Part shown: positions 8,262-20,103 of the stretch, piece by piece | How the letters are laid out: the number at the start of each line of letters is the position of its first letter | Numbering within the stretch: position 1 is the stretch's first letter | From: Coix lacryma-jobi var. lacryma-jobi | Taxonomy: Eukaryota; Streptophyta; Magnoliopsida; Poales; Poaceae | Reading direction: 5' to 3' | Length of the DNA: 64,000 bases | Assembly: GCA_009763385.1 (NCBI GenBank) | Contig: CM019828.1 | Coordinates: forward strand, 28,286,540-28,350,539 | Made by a program: the position numbers and the translations under genes | The notes under the pieces: generated by a model | Database searches by the model: none | Told to the model about the DNA's origin: nothing | The model's input: the letters and a program-made list of their open reading frames with translations, nothing else

Positions 8262-11254
8262 TGTAACACCCGGATTTCCGAAGAATTCCAAGTGCCAACT
8301 ATATGTGTGCCCAGGAAGTCCACAAGACACATATAGCTCCAAATATGGAATTTTCTCAAAGACAATGCTTTATTACATAGCGAAACATATTTACATTAAG
8401 ACTTATGTATAAAACAAAGCAGAGCGGAAACTACTCTTCGGGACTCCAAACTCCACAGGGACGGTTGACTGGGGGAACACCCGCCTAGAACTCTTGAACA
8501 TCTTCTGTAATTCTTCACTTGAATCCACCATCTGGTACCCATCTGGGATTTTTATGTGAACCAACGACAAGCGTCAGCTCACCATGCTCAGCAAGTACAA
8601 CTACGGGGATGCAAGGCTCAAAGACTTGACTCGGTTAACTGCGGTTAGCATTTTAAGTTGATCATATTTTATATTCACCTGATATTACTAGATGTATGAA
8701 CCCTGTTGTCCCATGGTAAGTGATAATCATTAAGTTAAAAAGAGGTAAGCCACCAACCACCATCATACCCCACCATGGACTGCTTAAAAAGGATCCGAGC
8801 CGCTCGTATCCGTGAGCACGGCTGATATATCAGGTTTACACTCTGCAGAGGTTGTACACTTTCACCTTAGGCCGTGATTCCCATATGCCGGGGTTTGCAA
8901 GGCCCACATTACCTCCTCTATGGAAGTACGGCAGGGTCTCACTACGTAGCCTTTCACTAGCTACCCTAACAAGTAGTAGCCGCAAGGTTTAGGCGTCCAG
9001 GCGAATGGAGGCCCCCTTCAAGATGGCACACCTGACAGCCGACCAGTACACATCTTGACAGGCAAGGAAGCCATTCTTTAACCCAGTTCCCCCCTCTAGC
9101 GCCTTTCGGTAACTACTACAAGCTAGAGAAAGTCTAGTTACACAACTAAGATCAGAGTCATATAATACCCAAGGTTGCACGGGATCTCCCGGGTGGCCGC
9201 TTTAAAAGGTAGTCCCTGGGGTGGGTCACTGAGCAACACCAGGCTCCAGTGCCCTAAATGTGGTTAAAAAGCCTCTTTTAACATTGTTCCATAGTCATTA
9301 ATCAACATTAATCATTTAGCATTTAAGTAGCGCATAGCATTACTAAACATATTATGCAAAACCTTCCCATAGGTACAAGGTAATAAGATCAAGTGAAACT
9401 AGGGTTGTCCTATGGTTCATCAAGTTATGACACATGCATAATGAATATTTAGTCTTGCAGTTAATAGGTAACAAGGAAACCATAGGTTATACTTGCCTTC
9501 CAATAACTTGTGCTGATGGTCTCACTTCTTCAGGGATCTTCTTCTTGATAACTTGAACAGCTTGAACGCTAAACGAGATAAAAGACACTACACAAGCATC
9601 CATTCCAATCATCACATGCAAATAAAATATACTTCTATTAGAACAGTACACCAAGCATCAAAAATAGGTAGAGAAACACTTATAAAACTATTCTACTCGT
9701 TGATACGATCACATGAACGTAAAGATCACTCTAATCGGACTAAAAACGAGAAAGTTATGAAGAAAACAAGTTTCAGGGGCACTTTTGTAAACAAAAACCA
9801 TTTTCCGGGGGCTAACTCGTGAAAACCGGGGACCTAACCATAATTAACGATAGACTAGAGGGGCTAGCAGGCTTAAAAACGCGATATGGACTGCGGGCAC
9901 TAAAACCGGAAAGATCAGGGGCTAAAACAAAAGAAAACAGGATCTAAAAGAAACTCTTTTGAACTACGGTGGACTGCGGGTTGATTTTCAAAAAGTGCAG
10001 GGGCCTTTTTGCAAAACAGGCAACGGCTGCTGCGCAGACGCTGACGCGGCTGCCACGCGGCGCTACACGATTGGCTTGGTCCACCACGCAGCGGTGGACC
10101 GCGCGCCAGACTCGGGTGCACGGGCCTGTGAGCCCGGTGCATACCCCTTCGGGTACACTTCTAATCCTAGCCATCAGCCGAAGATCAGACGGCGCTGGGT
10201 GGGTTTCAGCGGCGCGGCGACCGCAGGCACGGCGGCGGCGACGCCGGCACACGGCGGTGCCATGGGCATGGCTCGGGAGCTCGCCAATCGGGCGCTCCCG
10301 GCCTCGATTGGCCACGCGGGTTGCACCGGTGCGAAGTGGGGGCGAAGGCGATCTCTATGGTGGCCTCAGCTCCGGCGGGGACTCACCATAGCGACGTCGA
10401 GGCGGCGGCGGGATCTGCACGGAGAAAGAAGGTTCGGGTGAGGTCGGATTCACGCCTATAGGAGAAAAGGAAGAGCACGGGGTGCTCGGGGTGAACGCGG
10501 CGGCACCTTCGGGGGCTCGGCAAGGGTGCTTGCGCGGCTGGGGGCTCGGCAGTCGGCGGGCAGAGAGAGCGGTTGCGGGGAGGTGTGAGGGAGAGGGCGA
10601 GGGGTCTCGCCCTGGCTTTATAGGGTTCGGGGGAGGCGGCGAAGGGTCGCGGGTGCGCCATCGAGCCGCTACGGCAGCGTAGTGGCCTTAATGGCCACTC
10701 CCGCGGCGGTTATGGGAGAGGAGCAGGCGGTGGCGACGTGCTGCGGGCGGCGGGAGGTAGGGGAAGGGACGGGGTCGCGGGCGGGCGCGTTGCACGCGAG
10801 CGAGCGGGCCGCGCGGAGCTGGGCCGCGACACGCGAGGGAGTGGGCCGAGCGGGCCGGTGCAGGAGCGGGGAAGGGGAGTGGGGCTGGGCCAGGCCAGGC
10901 CGGTGCGAGCGCGAGATAAAGGAGGAGGAGGAGGGGCGCGGGTTGGGCCGGTTTGCCGGCTGGGCCAGAAGGGGTGAGGGGAGGGAGGAGAGAAAAGAAA
11001 AACCTTTTCATATTTATTTTGCTTCAAAACTTGTTCAAATCCAAACAAAGTTTGAATTCAAACCTCCCAACACTATTCCTACACTCAAACAAAATATTAT
11101 GCTCCAGCATGAATGCAACAAAAATGTTTCTAAGCCCCAACTTAATTTATTAATTCACCAAAAATTATTATTTGACCTATATGTTTCATGAAAAATAAAT
11201 AAATAAAGCCATATTAAAATCTATTTTTCCGAAAGCGATTTTCAGGGTGTCACA
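8262..11254 (-). mobile_element. solo LTR of a Tekay/Del-type gypsy element
   Basis: A 2,993-bp LTR with termini TGTGACACCC (minus-strand start, at 11254) and GGGTGTTACA (end, at 8262) is flanked by a perfect TSD CGCCA at 8257-8261 and 11255-11259. It interrupts the LARD 5' LTR at a point where the 3' LTR is continuous (CGGACGCCACC at 48480). No internal region or second LTR is present, so it is a product of LTR-LTR recombination. On the minus strand it has a TATA box at 10616-10622 and an AATAAAG-type signal near 8366. Its GC-rich U3 (10500-11000) contains several long but meaningless open frames. Confidence 0.92.
10616..10622 (-). promoter_or_regulatory. TATA box of the solo gypsy LTR
   Basis: TATAAAG on the minus strand in the context CCCTATAAAGCCAGG. 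It places U3 at about 10590-11254 and leaves ~2.3 kb of R/U5. Confidence 0.5.
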
Positions 11255-12754
11255 CGCCACCACTTCGCCATCGCCACCGCGACGTTGTGCTCCTCCGTCG
11301 GCGCCCCCTCTCAGCGGCAGAGCCACGACCAGGGAAGGAGCGCCCCAGCCGGCCATGCCAATCGCCCGGCGGAGCCACGACGGACAAGCTCGACGCCCTT
11401 CGTCGTCACCTCTGCCTACCCCGCGTCCCTAACGCGACGCAGCCGTCACCGTGCATTGACGCCGCCACGACAGCCTCGGCTGGCCGCGGCCGCCTCCGTC
11501 CCATGGCGCGTTGCGCCGGGCCGCCAGCCGACCAAGGAGCAGCAGCACCCAACCGGCCGCTGAGCGACCACGATCGCGTTGAGCGGTGTCCTGACCCAGC
11601 TGTAGCCACGGCGGTCACGCCGCAGCCGACCGGCAGCCGCAGTGGCATGGGCAGAAGCGAGCAGCAGTCTGCCCTGGCGCACCGCAGCAACTCCACCCTG
11701 CCCTCGCCGAGTTTCTCCTTTGCTCAGTCGGTGAGTCCCCACAACCAAAGCCCTCACTTTCCCTTCTCGTCGTCGTGCATCAAACTGAAACCGGCCTTCG
11801 CGCCGCTGTGTACACTGTCGCAGGGAAGCTGACCTTGGCGTGAGTCTCCGTTGGAGCTGTGGCACTCTCCACGCATTTGCTGCCATGTCCGCTTGGTGGT
11901 AGCTTGCTTCCGGCTACCAGGAGCCCAGTTTCGCCAGTTGCAGCCAGCGGCGATGGCCATGGCCAGGCCAGAAGGGGGCCAAAGCATGCCGGAGCTGGTC
12001 AGAGTCCTCCTTAGAAGGCTACAACGAGCCCCGACACCCTTGATGACCCTCCGCTGAAGCCTCACCGTTCCGTCCTTGTCAAGGTCGAACATTTGAACGC
12101 TTGTCAACGTCGTCCTCGACGTCGACACAACTCCATTTATTTCTATCTTCATATTATGTTGTCATCACTCTATCTCCATATACTTGCCTTCGCCGAGCCT
12201 TCGTGCCGGTCTATTCTTACGCTATGGATATGTGCTACTCCATGTGGTCGTGTGTCAGTTGTTGAGTTTGAATCATTGGCGGTTGACCGTGCCTTCCAGC
12301 CGGTCCTTTGTCTGTTTCTGAGAACCGTGCCTTCGACCCAGTCGAGGGATCGTCCCTCGCTTGGACGTTGCGATCGTGGGATTCATCCCACCGGTGGTCG
12401 TAACCCTGAGCATAACTCACCCCTCGTAGTCTTAGTCGTTATTTTGGATTTGGTTGACTCCGTTGCGACACGAGCGTTAGCTCCTGTCCTTAGACCTAGG
12501 GCATGGTCATGATGGGCTCGATATCAAATCTGATATCGATACGAATATTACCCGCACACGAAAGTCCTTCGTGACCTAGTCTAGTGGGAGAAGGAACGGG
12601 TGACGACGATCATGGGACGAGTACCAACTTGTTTGGGTGAAGCTCATGGCCGCGAGTTGCTTCACCATGACCATCGGGCTCCATCCGTTTTGTCGTATTT
12701 TTGTCCTAGCCACCTCGTATGCTTGCACTGCCTCAACCATTGCATTCCTTTGGC

Positions 12755-13600
12755 TCCCGCGGTGACAACCGCACCGCCACAAGCTGCAGGAATAGCGTTG
12801 TGCTGATTTAGTCGCACGGAGGTCGTGGTGCCCTACGAGTTGGCTTAGGTCGAGCGTCTCTCATTCTTCGGCTACCGTCTTTGCCATGGCTTGTTGGTCG
12901 ATTGAATGCGAAGACCGCTGCCCTCTCTTTTCCTTTCTGTTTGACCCTTATCGATCCAGTTAAGTGTGGATTGAGCCCTTCTGTTTTTAGCCGCTCCGAT
13001 CCCTGTTGATTGCAATAACTGTGGATCAAAGTACCCGTGGAACCAAGTTCCCCGTCTTTAGTCCGTCTCTTTTCCATGTTGGTCATGTTTATGTAATAGT
13101 CTTGCTTCTTGATCCCATTCCTGTGATTCCTGTCTACTACTATGGCATGTGGATCAAAGGAAGGTGGATCCCCATTTTACTTCTTCTTCTGCTTCTTCGC
13201 ACTTGAGCCCTTGTATGCTTGTACCTATTCTACACTGAAGCGCTCCTAGATCTTCGCGGTGACAACCGCACCGCTGCAGATTCTAGGAACGTCTGGTGCC
13301 ATTTAGTGCACACGGGTCGAGGTACCCTACGGGTGGTTTAAGTGCTTGTGTTCTCGGTGTGTCGCTCCCTTCGATGTCCGTCTTTGCCATGGCGCGTGCA
13401 TAGAAGTAAGTGAGACTACCTTTGCTTCTCTTTTTCCCTCCTATTATGTTCCCTCTTCTCGGTTCTCGTCGAGTACCATGGCGTATGGACCGAGCAAGAG
13501 ATCAGAACTACTCTCTTCCCCTGTTGGCCGCTCTATTCGATCCCGTCCTTAGCCGTGACGATTGGATCAAAGGTCGGACCCTTGTTCTAGTCGGCAAAGC
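12755..13600 (+). repeat. degenerate ~500-bp tandem duplication in LARD U5
   Basis: Two blocks start with the same hairpin-forming phrase GCGGTGACAACCGCACCGC (near 12759 and 13257). Both continue with similar text in the same order: TTTAGT, GTACCCTACG-like, CCGTCTTTGCCATGG, a C/T-rich run and GGATCAAAG. The same pair occurs in the 3' LTR at about 49977 and 50478. Confidence 0.6.
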
Positions 13601-15878
13601 TAGCTCTATGTCTTGCCTATCGGTCCCGTGCGAGTAGGACTCATCGACCGTAGAGGAAACCATTCTACATCGAGGACGTGACGTAGACGTGCTTAGCCAA
13701 GTTTCTCCTTCACCTCTTTTAAGCCCAAGGAAAATGAACTCGCTTCGTGAGGACTAATGTTGTTTTTGCGTGATGTTTGCTTAAGTCGGGATCAGATCAA
13801 CCATTATACTCGAGCCGTACAGGTCGACTCGGTCGGCTCGGGAAGTACGAGCTAGGTTGTGACTTGAGCTTGTAACTAGCAAGCATCCGCTCCCGCGTCC
13901 TTTCGAGCCCAAGGATCGGATGTCCTCCGCGAGGGCTGAGTCCCTTCTCCGTTTAGTGTCCTTCAAGTCTTTTCGAGTCTAGCTGTCGCGTTAGTGTTTT
14001 GATTTACCCTTTGTCTTGTTTGCCGGTCTCGCGAGGTAGTTGCGTCGGGAGCAACGTTGGCCGATCTGGAATCCGTAGGAGGAGACTGAGGATGACACCA
14101 GGATCCGAGGAGAACGACTATGAAGACATCAGAGATCTCGGACTAACAACGTAAAAGGTGCCACAACCCATCCAACCTCGTAGAATCCTATTAGACATGC
14201 AATAATGTAGCTGCTAGTGTTTTACTATTTACAAATGAACTGTGATAGGTTTGCATGTTAGATTGCTTGTAAAGCCTATACCTTGACGCAACCCTTTCCC
14301 CTGCACACCCGCTGTTAGGCTAGACACTGCTTACTTTACATACTCGCTACTCACTTCTACTATGCATTATATCTGTGATGTGATGCTAGGTGGATGTTTG
14401 CTTGTGGGTGGCTAAGGCACATGGTGCCGTGATAACGGGATGATGACTTGGGGAGATCTTGGCGTGTGTCTTGGGGTGTTTGTGGTGACGGTTGAGTCGA
14501 CTGGACAGGATCTACGACGAGTCTGGTGACGAGTCTTGCCGAGGGGATGTGACCTGGGCATTCCTGGGGAGTACCTGTGGCGGGTACATAGTAATCTTGA
14601 GAAGAGGTCCTGGGAAGGAGTGCCTTCGTGGGGCGAATCCCCGGGATAGAGGTGTTGTGTTAGCACGGGGGTATCCGGGATACCTCGAGGAGGAGATATC
14701 TTGTCTGGTCACCTAGCACGCCAAGACGCTGGCTCATAGAAACCTTCGTGCGCACCACTTGTTCTTGAATTGGCAGGAACCGTTCCTACCCCCTAGGCGA
14801 AGCGATGCCATTACTACTAGGCTGGAAGGTGATAAGGTAGGGAGGTAAGGGCTGGATACCCACACCCTCCTAAGACAACGTGGTGTTTTATTTGGTACGC
14901 CAGGATCCACGTCTCACAGTCTCAGCGTTCGGTGGATCCTCACGGGGAGCCCCAGGGCTGAGTGGTAGGATGGCATCGTTGCGGATTAGGGGGAAGTTCG
15001 GAATCAGTCTAGGCGAGCGCGATCGTCCATGATGACTAACCTGTGGTCCCAGGCATACACGCTCTGCAGAGTTGATCGATCTATATGTATAGTCGTGTCC
15101 CCGGTTATGAACAATTCTATAGCTTTACTCCTCTTGGCTTAGCGAGTGATACTCTTCTTCTTCCCTGGGATGATAGGCCCGGCATGGCCGTTGAGGCAAG
15201 GAGCAAGAGGGAGTCGCCCTTGCCGCCTAGAGAGTGAGAGTGTGGGTGAGATGTGTGGATGTGTGGATGGGATGGAGGGATGGATGGCCGTATGTCGGAT
15301 GTTCGGTCGATGACCGAATGGAAGGCCATGTGGCCGGGTATATGGGTTAAAACTTGATGATTATATTTATAAAATATTGATTACCTACATAGGAAAACTA
15401 CAGCCATAAATAGATTCCTTTTGCTCTACCCTTGCATTCCACATACCACATAGAAAATGCAAGCATAGGATGGGAAAGTGTGGCCACTACAAAACCGTAC
15501 TGAAAATTATGGCTAGGTGGATGACTTCTACCACGACGGTAGCGGAAGCTGGATGGATGGGAAGCCTCGTTCCTATACGCAAGTTTGGATGAGAAGACGA
15601 AGACGCTGCTACAACAACTTTGATGATGCCCATGAAGGAGGAGCCTTCACTCACCGACGCTCTACACCGACTCCGGCGTCGATAGGTGTGCGTTACCAAA
15701 ATAGTTTGTACTAGGTGGCGTTTCCGTGTGATGTAATGACTTGTAATTTGTACTTCCGCGTTGTATGAACTATGGTAACCACTGAATAATGATAATGTGA
15801 TGGTTTGAGACTCTTTGGACTATCACATTATGATGTATCTGCGGATTTCCCTTCGAGGAAATCGTGGGTCGTTTCAGA

Positions 15879-15891
15879 TGGTATCAAAGCC
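15879..15891 (+). other. LARD primer-binding site (initiator tRNA-Met)
   Basis: TGGTATCAAAGCC lies two bases after the end of the 5' LTR. It differs by one base from the usual plant tRNA-iMet PBS, TGGTATCAGAGCC. Confidence 0.85.
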
Positions 15892-16654
15892 ATACTTGCC
15901 TGTAGGACGAGACTTTAGGACCAAACACTAGAATAGAGCCAAAATTCCTGCTTGTTGGTAGAACTATAAGTGCTAACACTTGTTTCGCCTCTGCCTTGAG
16001 TTCTAAGCTAATTGACCTACCCCTTTTGGAAAGTTGACATATAGAAAACAATTCCCTCTATATTTCCTACGCCAGATCGATAGTTGTGTGAGACTTGAAG
16101 GCTTTGAGTTGCCTTAAGTCCACACTATGCATATAGGAGTTGTAATGCTGCTTGATTATCTGGATCTTTGTGGTTTGCTTGTGCTTTTATGCTTCTTATT
16201 ATCTCAGTGTAAGTTATAAAAGATGTTTTTGCGTGAAACTCCAGGTGTTGGATAACCCTTACGGGCTAAACCCAAGCCGCCATATGACTAAGTGAGAGAA
16301 CCCAACTAACTGAGTGGGAAAGATAAAGCCAGTGCATCATGTCTTTCGAGACCATTTCAAAAATGTTTTCGGCTTTCCAACCAAACAAGTTTTCAAAACT
16401 TTCCTCCCTTCTTTTGGCTGAAAAATGTCTCTTCTTTCACAAGAAATTCTATTTCAAAGGAAAACAATTTCAAAGTTTCCAAAAAGGTTTTCCCCCTTTC
16501 AAAGAAAAACAGATTTGGTTCCCTTTCTAAAATGTTTCCTTCAAAAAAAGCTATTACAAAATAGTGTGAAATTGTTTTCTTTGCAAAAGGTGTTTCAAAA
16601 CATGTTTTCAAGAAATCAAGTTTGCTTTCACTTAACAAAATATTTCCCAACCAA
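15892..16654 (+). other. LARD leader, non-coding
   Basis: The leader between the PBS and the ATH-A insertion has no plausible gene. It ends in an A/T-rich stretch dense in TTTCAAAA-like words that continues on the other side of ATH-A at 37307. Confidence 0.75.
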
Positions 16655-16659
16655 CGGTC
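16655..16659. repeat. TSD of ATH-A, left copy (CGGTC)
   Basis: CGGTC precedes the left LTR and is repeated at 37302-37306 directly after the right LTR. Confidence 0.95.
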
Positions 16660-18533
16660 TGTTGGCGGTTCTATCGATATATTTATCCCGCCAACATAGT
16701 CCACATAAAAGGAGAAAAGCATGTATTTTACTCATATATACATTTATTGCTAACCAAGTTCCACATGTAGTGCAAAGTTATGTTTTGCAGATCATAAACA
16801 TGCATACAGGTGGATAACAACCAAAAAGGCGCAATCCAACACGCCGAAATGCGCAAAATGAACAAGGACACAAAAGCCCATATAGAAGTGCAGCAAATTT
16901 CAGCCGGGAACAAACTCAGGAGCCCAAAAGGAGCAGCCCAGGCTTTTGCCTGGGCTTGTTGGGCCCAGCCAGGGGGCGGCCCCCTGGAGACGGCCACGTG
17001 GCCACCGCCTTTGTAGAGGCGGTACATTAATGCCCTGAAGGCGGTTCTGGGTGTGAAATTTGCAACGCCCCTCCTAAACCGACCTCAAAACACCTATATA
17101 AGGAGAGGGGGAGGGAGAGGAGGCCAATATATAGAACACAATCACTTCTTGAGCTACACATTTGGGCACTACCTCTTCTTAGTTCTTCCTTGTTCTTGTG
17201 CTTAGAGAGAGAGCTAGGCAAAGCTAGCAAGGAGGGCTTGGCTCCTTGGAGAGATATTGGGTATGAATAAGAAAGATCTGATCTCCAAAGCCCTGTCTTC
17301 ATTCTTTCGATACAGTTCTTCATATGAACTAGAGTATAGTTCTTGTTCTAGTATTTTGGTATATGACTTAGATCTTAGGTCTTATATCATGTTGCTAGTA
17401 TATGAACTTATGAATAGTTCTTGTGGAATTAGTATAATATACATTCTAGTGTATAGTTCTTATAATATATTGCTGCCCTAGGGTTAGTAGCGTATTATAT
17501 GAACTAGAGCTAAGTGTGTATTGTATTATTCTCACATAGAACATTAGTCTAATTGCTTCATGCTTGTTATATGATTAGAAATAAGCTTTGTAAAGGGGTG
17601 GCGGTTTATCATGCTCTTCTGAGTAGGCTCAGGCTTCTTACCTGGATCCGTAGGGTCGGGGACCCGGGGGAGTCTGAGTGGGTTCTGTGCATGCAAGCAT
17701 GGTGCTTGGATGTAGAGGCCGGGTAATTGCATGGTCTTAGTCCACGGTAGGGGGATGGCGGCAGGTGGTGACAGCCCTGTCCGTCTTGGCATTCCCCCAC
17801 GTTCGGCTAGGGTGTAGGAGTCTAAATTGTTACGAGAGGTTGCTGGCAGACCAGTACTCGCGTAATCTCCCGAACCATCTGAAGCATGAGATTAGTTCTA
17901 TGTCATATGATGCATGATTAACTTGTTCTATGTATGACCTGTATCCAGACCATGCCTGCTCTATTAGGTTATTCAATTACTCTTTTATTCATTTATTCTT
18001 TTAGTCTCTTTTTACTCTTTGCCCTTTTACCATGCTCAAGATTGTGTTTCTCCACTATTCAAATCATCACTGTTTATCACCTGTTATGACAATTGATCCA
18101 TTATTGCTATCATGGTATTTGGTACTATGTTTATCCTAGAACTTGATACATACAAAGCCTTCCTCGAGCGAACCAATAAATCACGATACTCGGTATATCT
18201 CTCGGGTGAAATGCTACACGATAATTCCGTGCGCTTGCGGACCTATCTCAAAACCTACGAACTATCGTAACGATACATGCTTAACACTGTTGCTGGAAAC
18301 GCGCCATTCTAAGCAACTTGTTAAGAGACATCATACAGGCACTTCTAGCGCCGTTGCTGGGAATAGATCTTCGGGTCCATTTCTATGCCAATATCTGGCG
18401 CCGTTGCCATGGATGGATTGCAAAGTCCATTCTTAGTGACGACGTTAGTAAGTGTCAACGTGCATTTCTGGCGCTGTTGCCGGGGATGGATCATAAGGTC
18501 CATTCTTAGTAAAAACGTTAAGAAATGCCAACA
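16660..18533 (+). repeat. 5' LTR of ATH-A
   Basis: The LTR is 1,874 bp. It opens with an inverted repeat, TGTTGGCGG (16660-16668) and CCGCCAACA (16688-16696). A GC-rich block (GGGGGCGGCCCCC, near 16973) precedes the TATA box. Downstream is a run rich in TAGTTCT words (17300-17560), then a conserved GGTGACAGCCCTGT block (17767) and the U5 motif at 18203-18241. Tandem PBS-like repeats close the LTR. Confidence 0.92.
17095..17102 (+). promoter_or_regulatory. TATA box of ATH-A 5' LTR
   Basis: TATATAAG in the context ACACCTATATAAGGAGAGG, preserved at 35865-35872 in the 3' LTR. Confidence 0.7.
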
Positions 18534-18559
18534 AGCATTTCTGGCGCCATTGCCGGGGA
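18335..18559 (+). repeat. tandem PBS-like repeats ending in the true PBS
   Basis: Units of ~70 bp each contain a version of TGGCGCCGTTGCCGGGGA followed by GGTCCATTCTTAGT. Versions start near 18347, 18396, 18468 and 18542. Only the last, TGGCGCCATTGCCGGGGA at 18542-18559, lies outside the LTR and is the actual PBS. Confidence 0.75.
18542..18559 (+). other. ATH-A primer-binding site (tRNA-Asp)
   Basis: TGGCGCCATTGCCGGGGA lies 8 bases after the LTR end and matches the tRNA-Asp PBS usual for Athila/Tat elements, with one difference from TGGCGCCGTTGCCGGGGA. Confidence 0.85.
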
Positions 18560-18677
18560 AGGCTAATGTAAAAAGTTCAAATAACATAAACCAATATCTG
18601 ATATGCATAATGAGTCATTGTTATGCAGGATAACTCTGCCTGTTTTCCTCCTGTTGTGGATGAAACAGGAATAGTGT

Positions 18678-20103
18678 ATGTCTGGTTTCTCTCTGCCGGA
18701 AAACTTCATTAACGATCCCGAGGCACTCCTAAGGGCTAAGCGGATTCGTTCCGTTTCGTCTTCTGCTACTCCACCGACAGAGCAACCAGTCGGTTCCGCA
18801 CCAACCCCAACTGAGGTCATGGCTGAGAAGACACTCCGCGAGTTCTCCGTGCCCGCTGTCACCAACGTGGCTACCGGGCCCACTGTGGACATGACCGGAA
18901 AGAACTTCGAACTCCGTACAGGCCTGATCACCATGGTGCAAGCAAGCCCGTTCTGCGGTTGCCTAGCGAGGATGCGAAGCGCATGCATCTGCAACACTTC
19001 TGGAGCTGTGTGACACCATCGTCATCAAGGACATCACCCCAGATGTCATTCGGCTCCGTCTTTTCCTTTCTCCCTTGTGGGCAAAGCGAAAAGGTGGTTC
19101 TACCAGGACAAGGAAGCTGTCAACACATGGGCGAAATGCTCAGCTGCATTCCTCGCTAAATTCTTTCCATAAGCAAAACCAATGCTTTGCGGGGAAGAAT
19201 CTCCAATTTCAAGCAAGATGCCACTGAATCAATCCCTGACGCGTGGGAAAGGCTCCAGGAGTACATCCTGAGCTGCCCCCACCATGGCATGGAAAATTGG
19301 ATGGTGCTCCAAAACTTCTACAACGGGCTCACGCCCATGTCGAAGGGGCACCTAGATGCAGCCGCTGGTGGAGCATTCTTATCGCTCACCACCGCCGGGG
19401 CTAAGGCCCTGATCGAAAAGATGGTGAACACCAAGGCTGGAGTGAGAGAGAACTCAACCACAAACACCAGCCAAAACACAAAAGGCATGCATACCGTGAA
19501 GGAGACGGATATGCTTGCCGCAAAAATAGACCTCCTTATGAAACACCTATCTGAGAAAAACCAAGAAAACCAACAAATACGGTGAACGCCATAGATTCAC
19601 ACATGACGTGTGAAGTCTGTGGTGATGTTGGCCACTCGGGGACCGACTGCTCCGAAACCCGTGAAGACGCCGCCTACATCAACAACGGGTTCCGCCAACA
19701 AGGAGGCACCAACCAGAACAATGGTTGGAATAACCAGTCACGGCCACCATTCCAAGGTAATTCGAACTCCAATTCGAATCAACCTTCATTAAGAGACTTA
19801 GTTCTTGGACAGGCTAAAATTAATGAAAATTTGACTAAAAAGTTGCTGTCCAATGACAAAGTTTTTGAAAATTTAAATACAAAAATAGAAAACCTAACGT
19901 CCTCCGTTCAAAATCAACTAAGCTTCAATAAAATGATAGAATCCCAATTAGCTCAAATCACCGCTGCTATTCCTACCGAAAGTGCGGGACGACTCTGGGA
20001 CAACCCGAGAGTTCTCCCACTAACCATGCAGGGTGAAACTGGAAAACGGAAGGAAAGTCCCACTCAAAGGACTCAAAATAATTTGAACCTCCACCGAAGG
20101 TAA
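18678..20103 (+). pseudogene. ATH-A gag (frameshifted)
   Basis: Gag would form the particle that packages element RNA. The start at 18678 (MSGFSLPENFINDPEALL) matches the start of the ATH-M gag. The core GKAKRWFYQDKEAVNTWAKC...AFLAKFFP and the block PDAWERLQEYILSCPHHGME fit the retrotransposon gag family. A CCHC knuckle CEVCGDVGHSGTDC is intact near 19609-19650. A coiled-coil-like region with QLSFNKMIESQLAQIT follows and is shared with ATH-M. The frame breaks near 18955, near 19170 and near 19585, so at least three indels would have to be real or be sequence errors. The protease that normally follows is missing. The stop is at 20101-20103. Confidence 0.85.

Larger units (their letters stand above)
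7154..15876 (+). repeat. 5' LTR of LARD, containing a nested solo LTR
   Basis: The LTR spans 8,723 bp, of which 2,998 bp are the nested solo LTR plus its extra TSD copy, leaving ~5,725 bp. It aligns throughout with the 3' LTR (39629-53091 minus ATH-B). U3 is ~910 bp up to the TATA box at 8064; the rest (~4.8 kb) would be R and U5. Polyproline-like and Arg-rich open frames are present but are not conserved between the two LTR copies in length or frame. Confidence 0.92.

Noticed and set aside
7549..8412. Long Pro/Ser/Arg-rich open frames in LARD LTRs (also 47781-48116, 48288-48959, 11287-11832)
   Set aside because: They arise from GC-rich LTR DNA, differ in frame and length between the two LTR copies, some begin with a non-ATG codon at the TATA box, and none shows a recognisable domain.
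9944..11191. Overlapping long frames on both strands of the solo gypsy LTR
   Set aside because: GC-rich sequence keeps all six frames open. No domain, splice or codon pattern supports a gene.
18542..18559. tRNA-like matches at the primer-binding sites
   Set aside because: Only the 3' acceptor portion (about 13-18 nt) is matched. There is no cloverleaf, so these are PBS, not tRNA genes.
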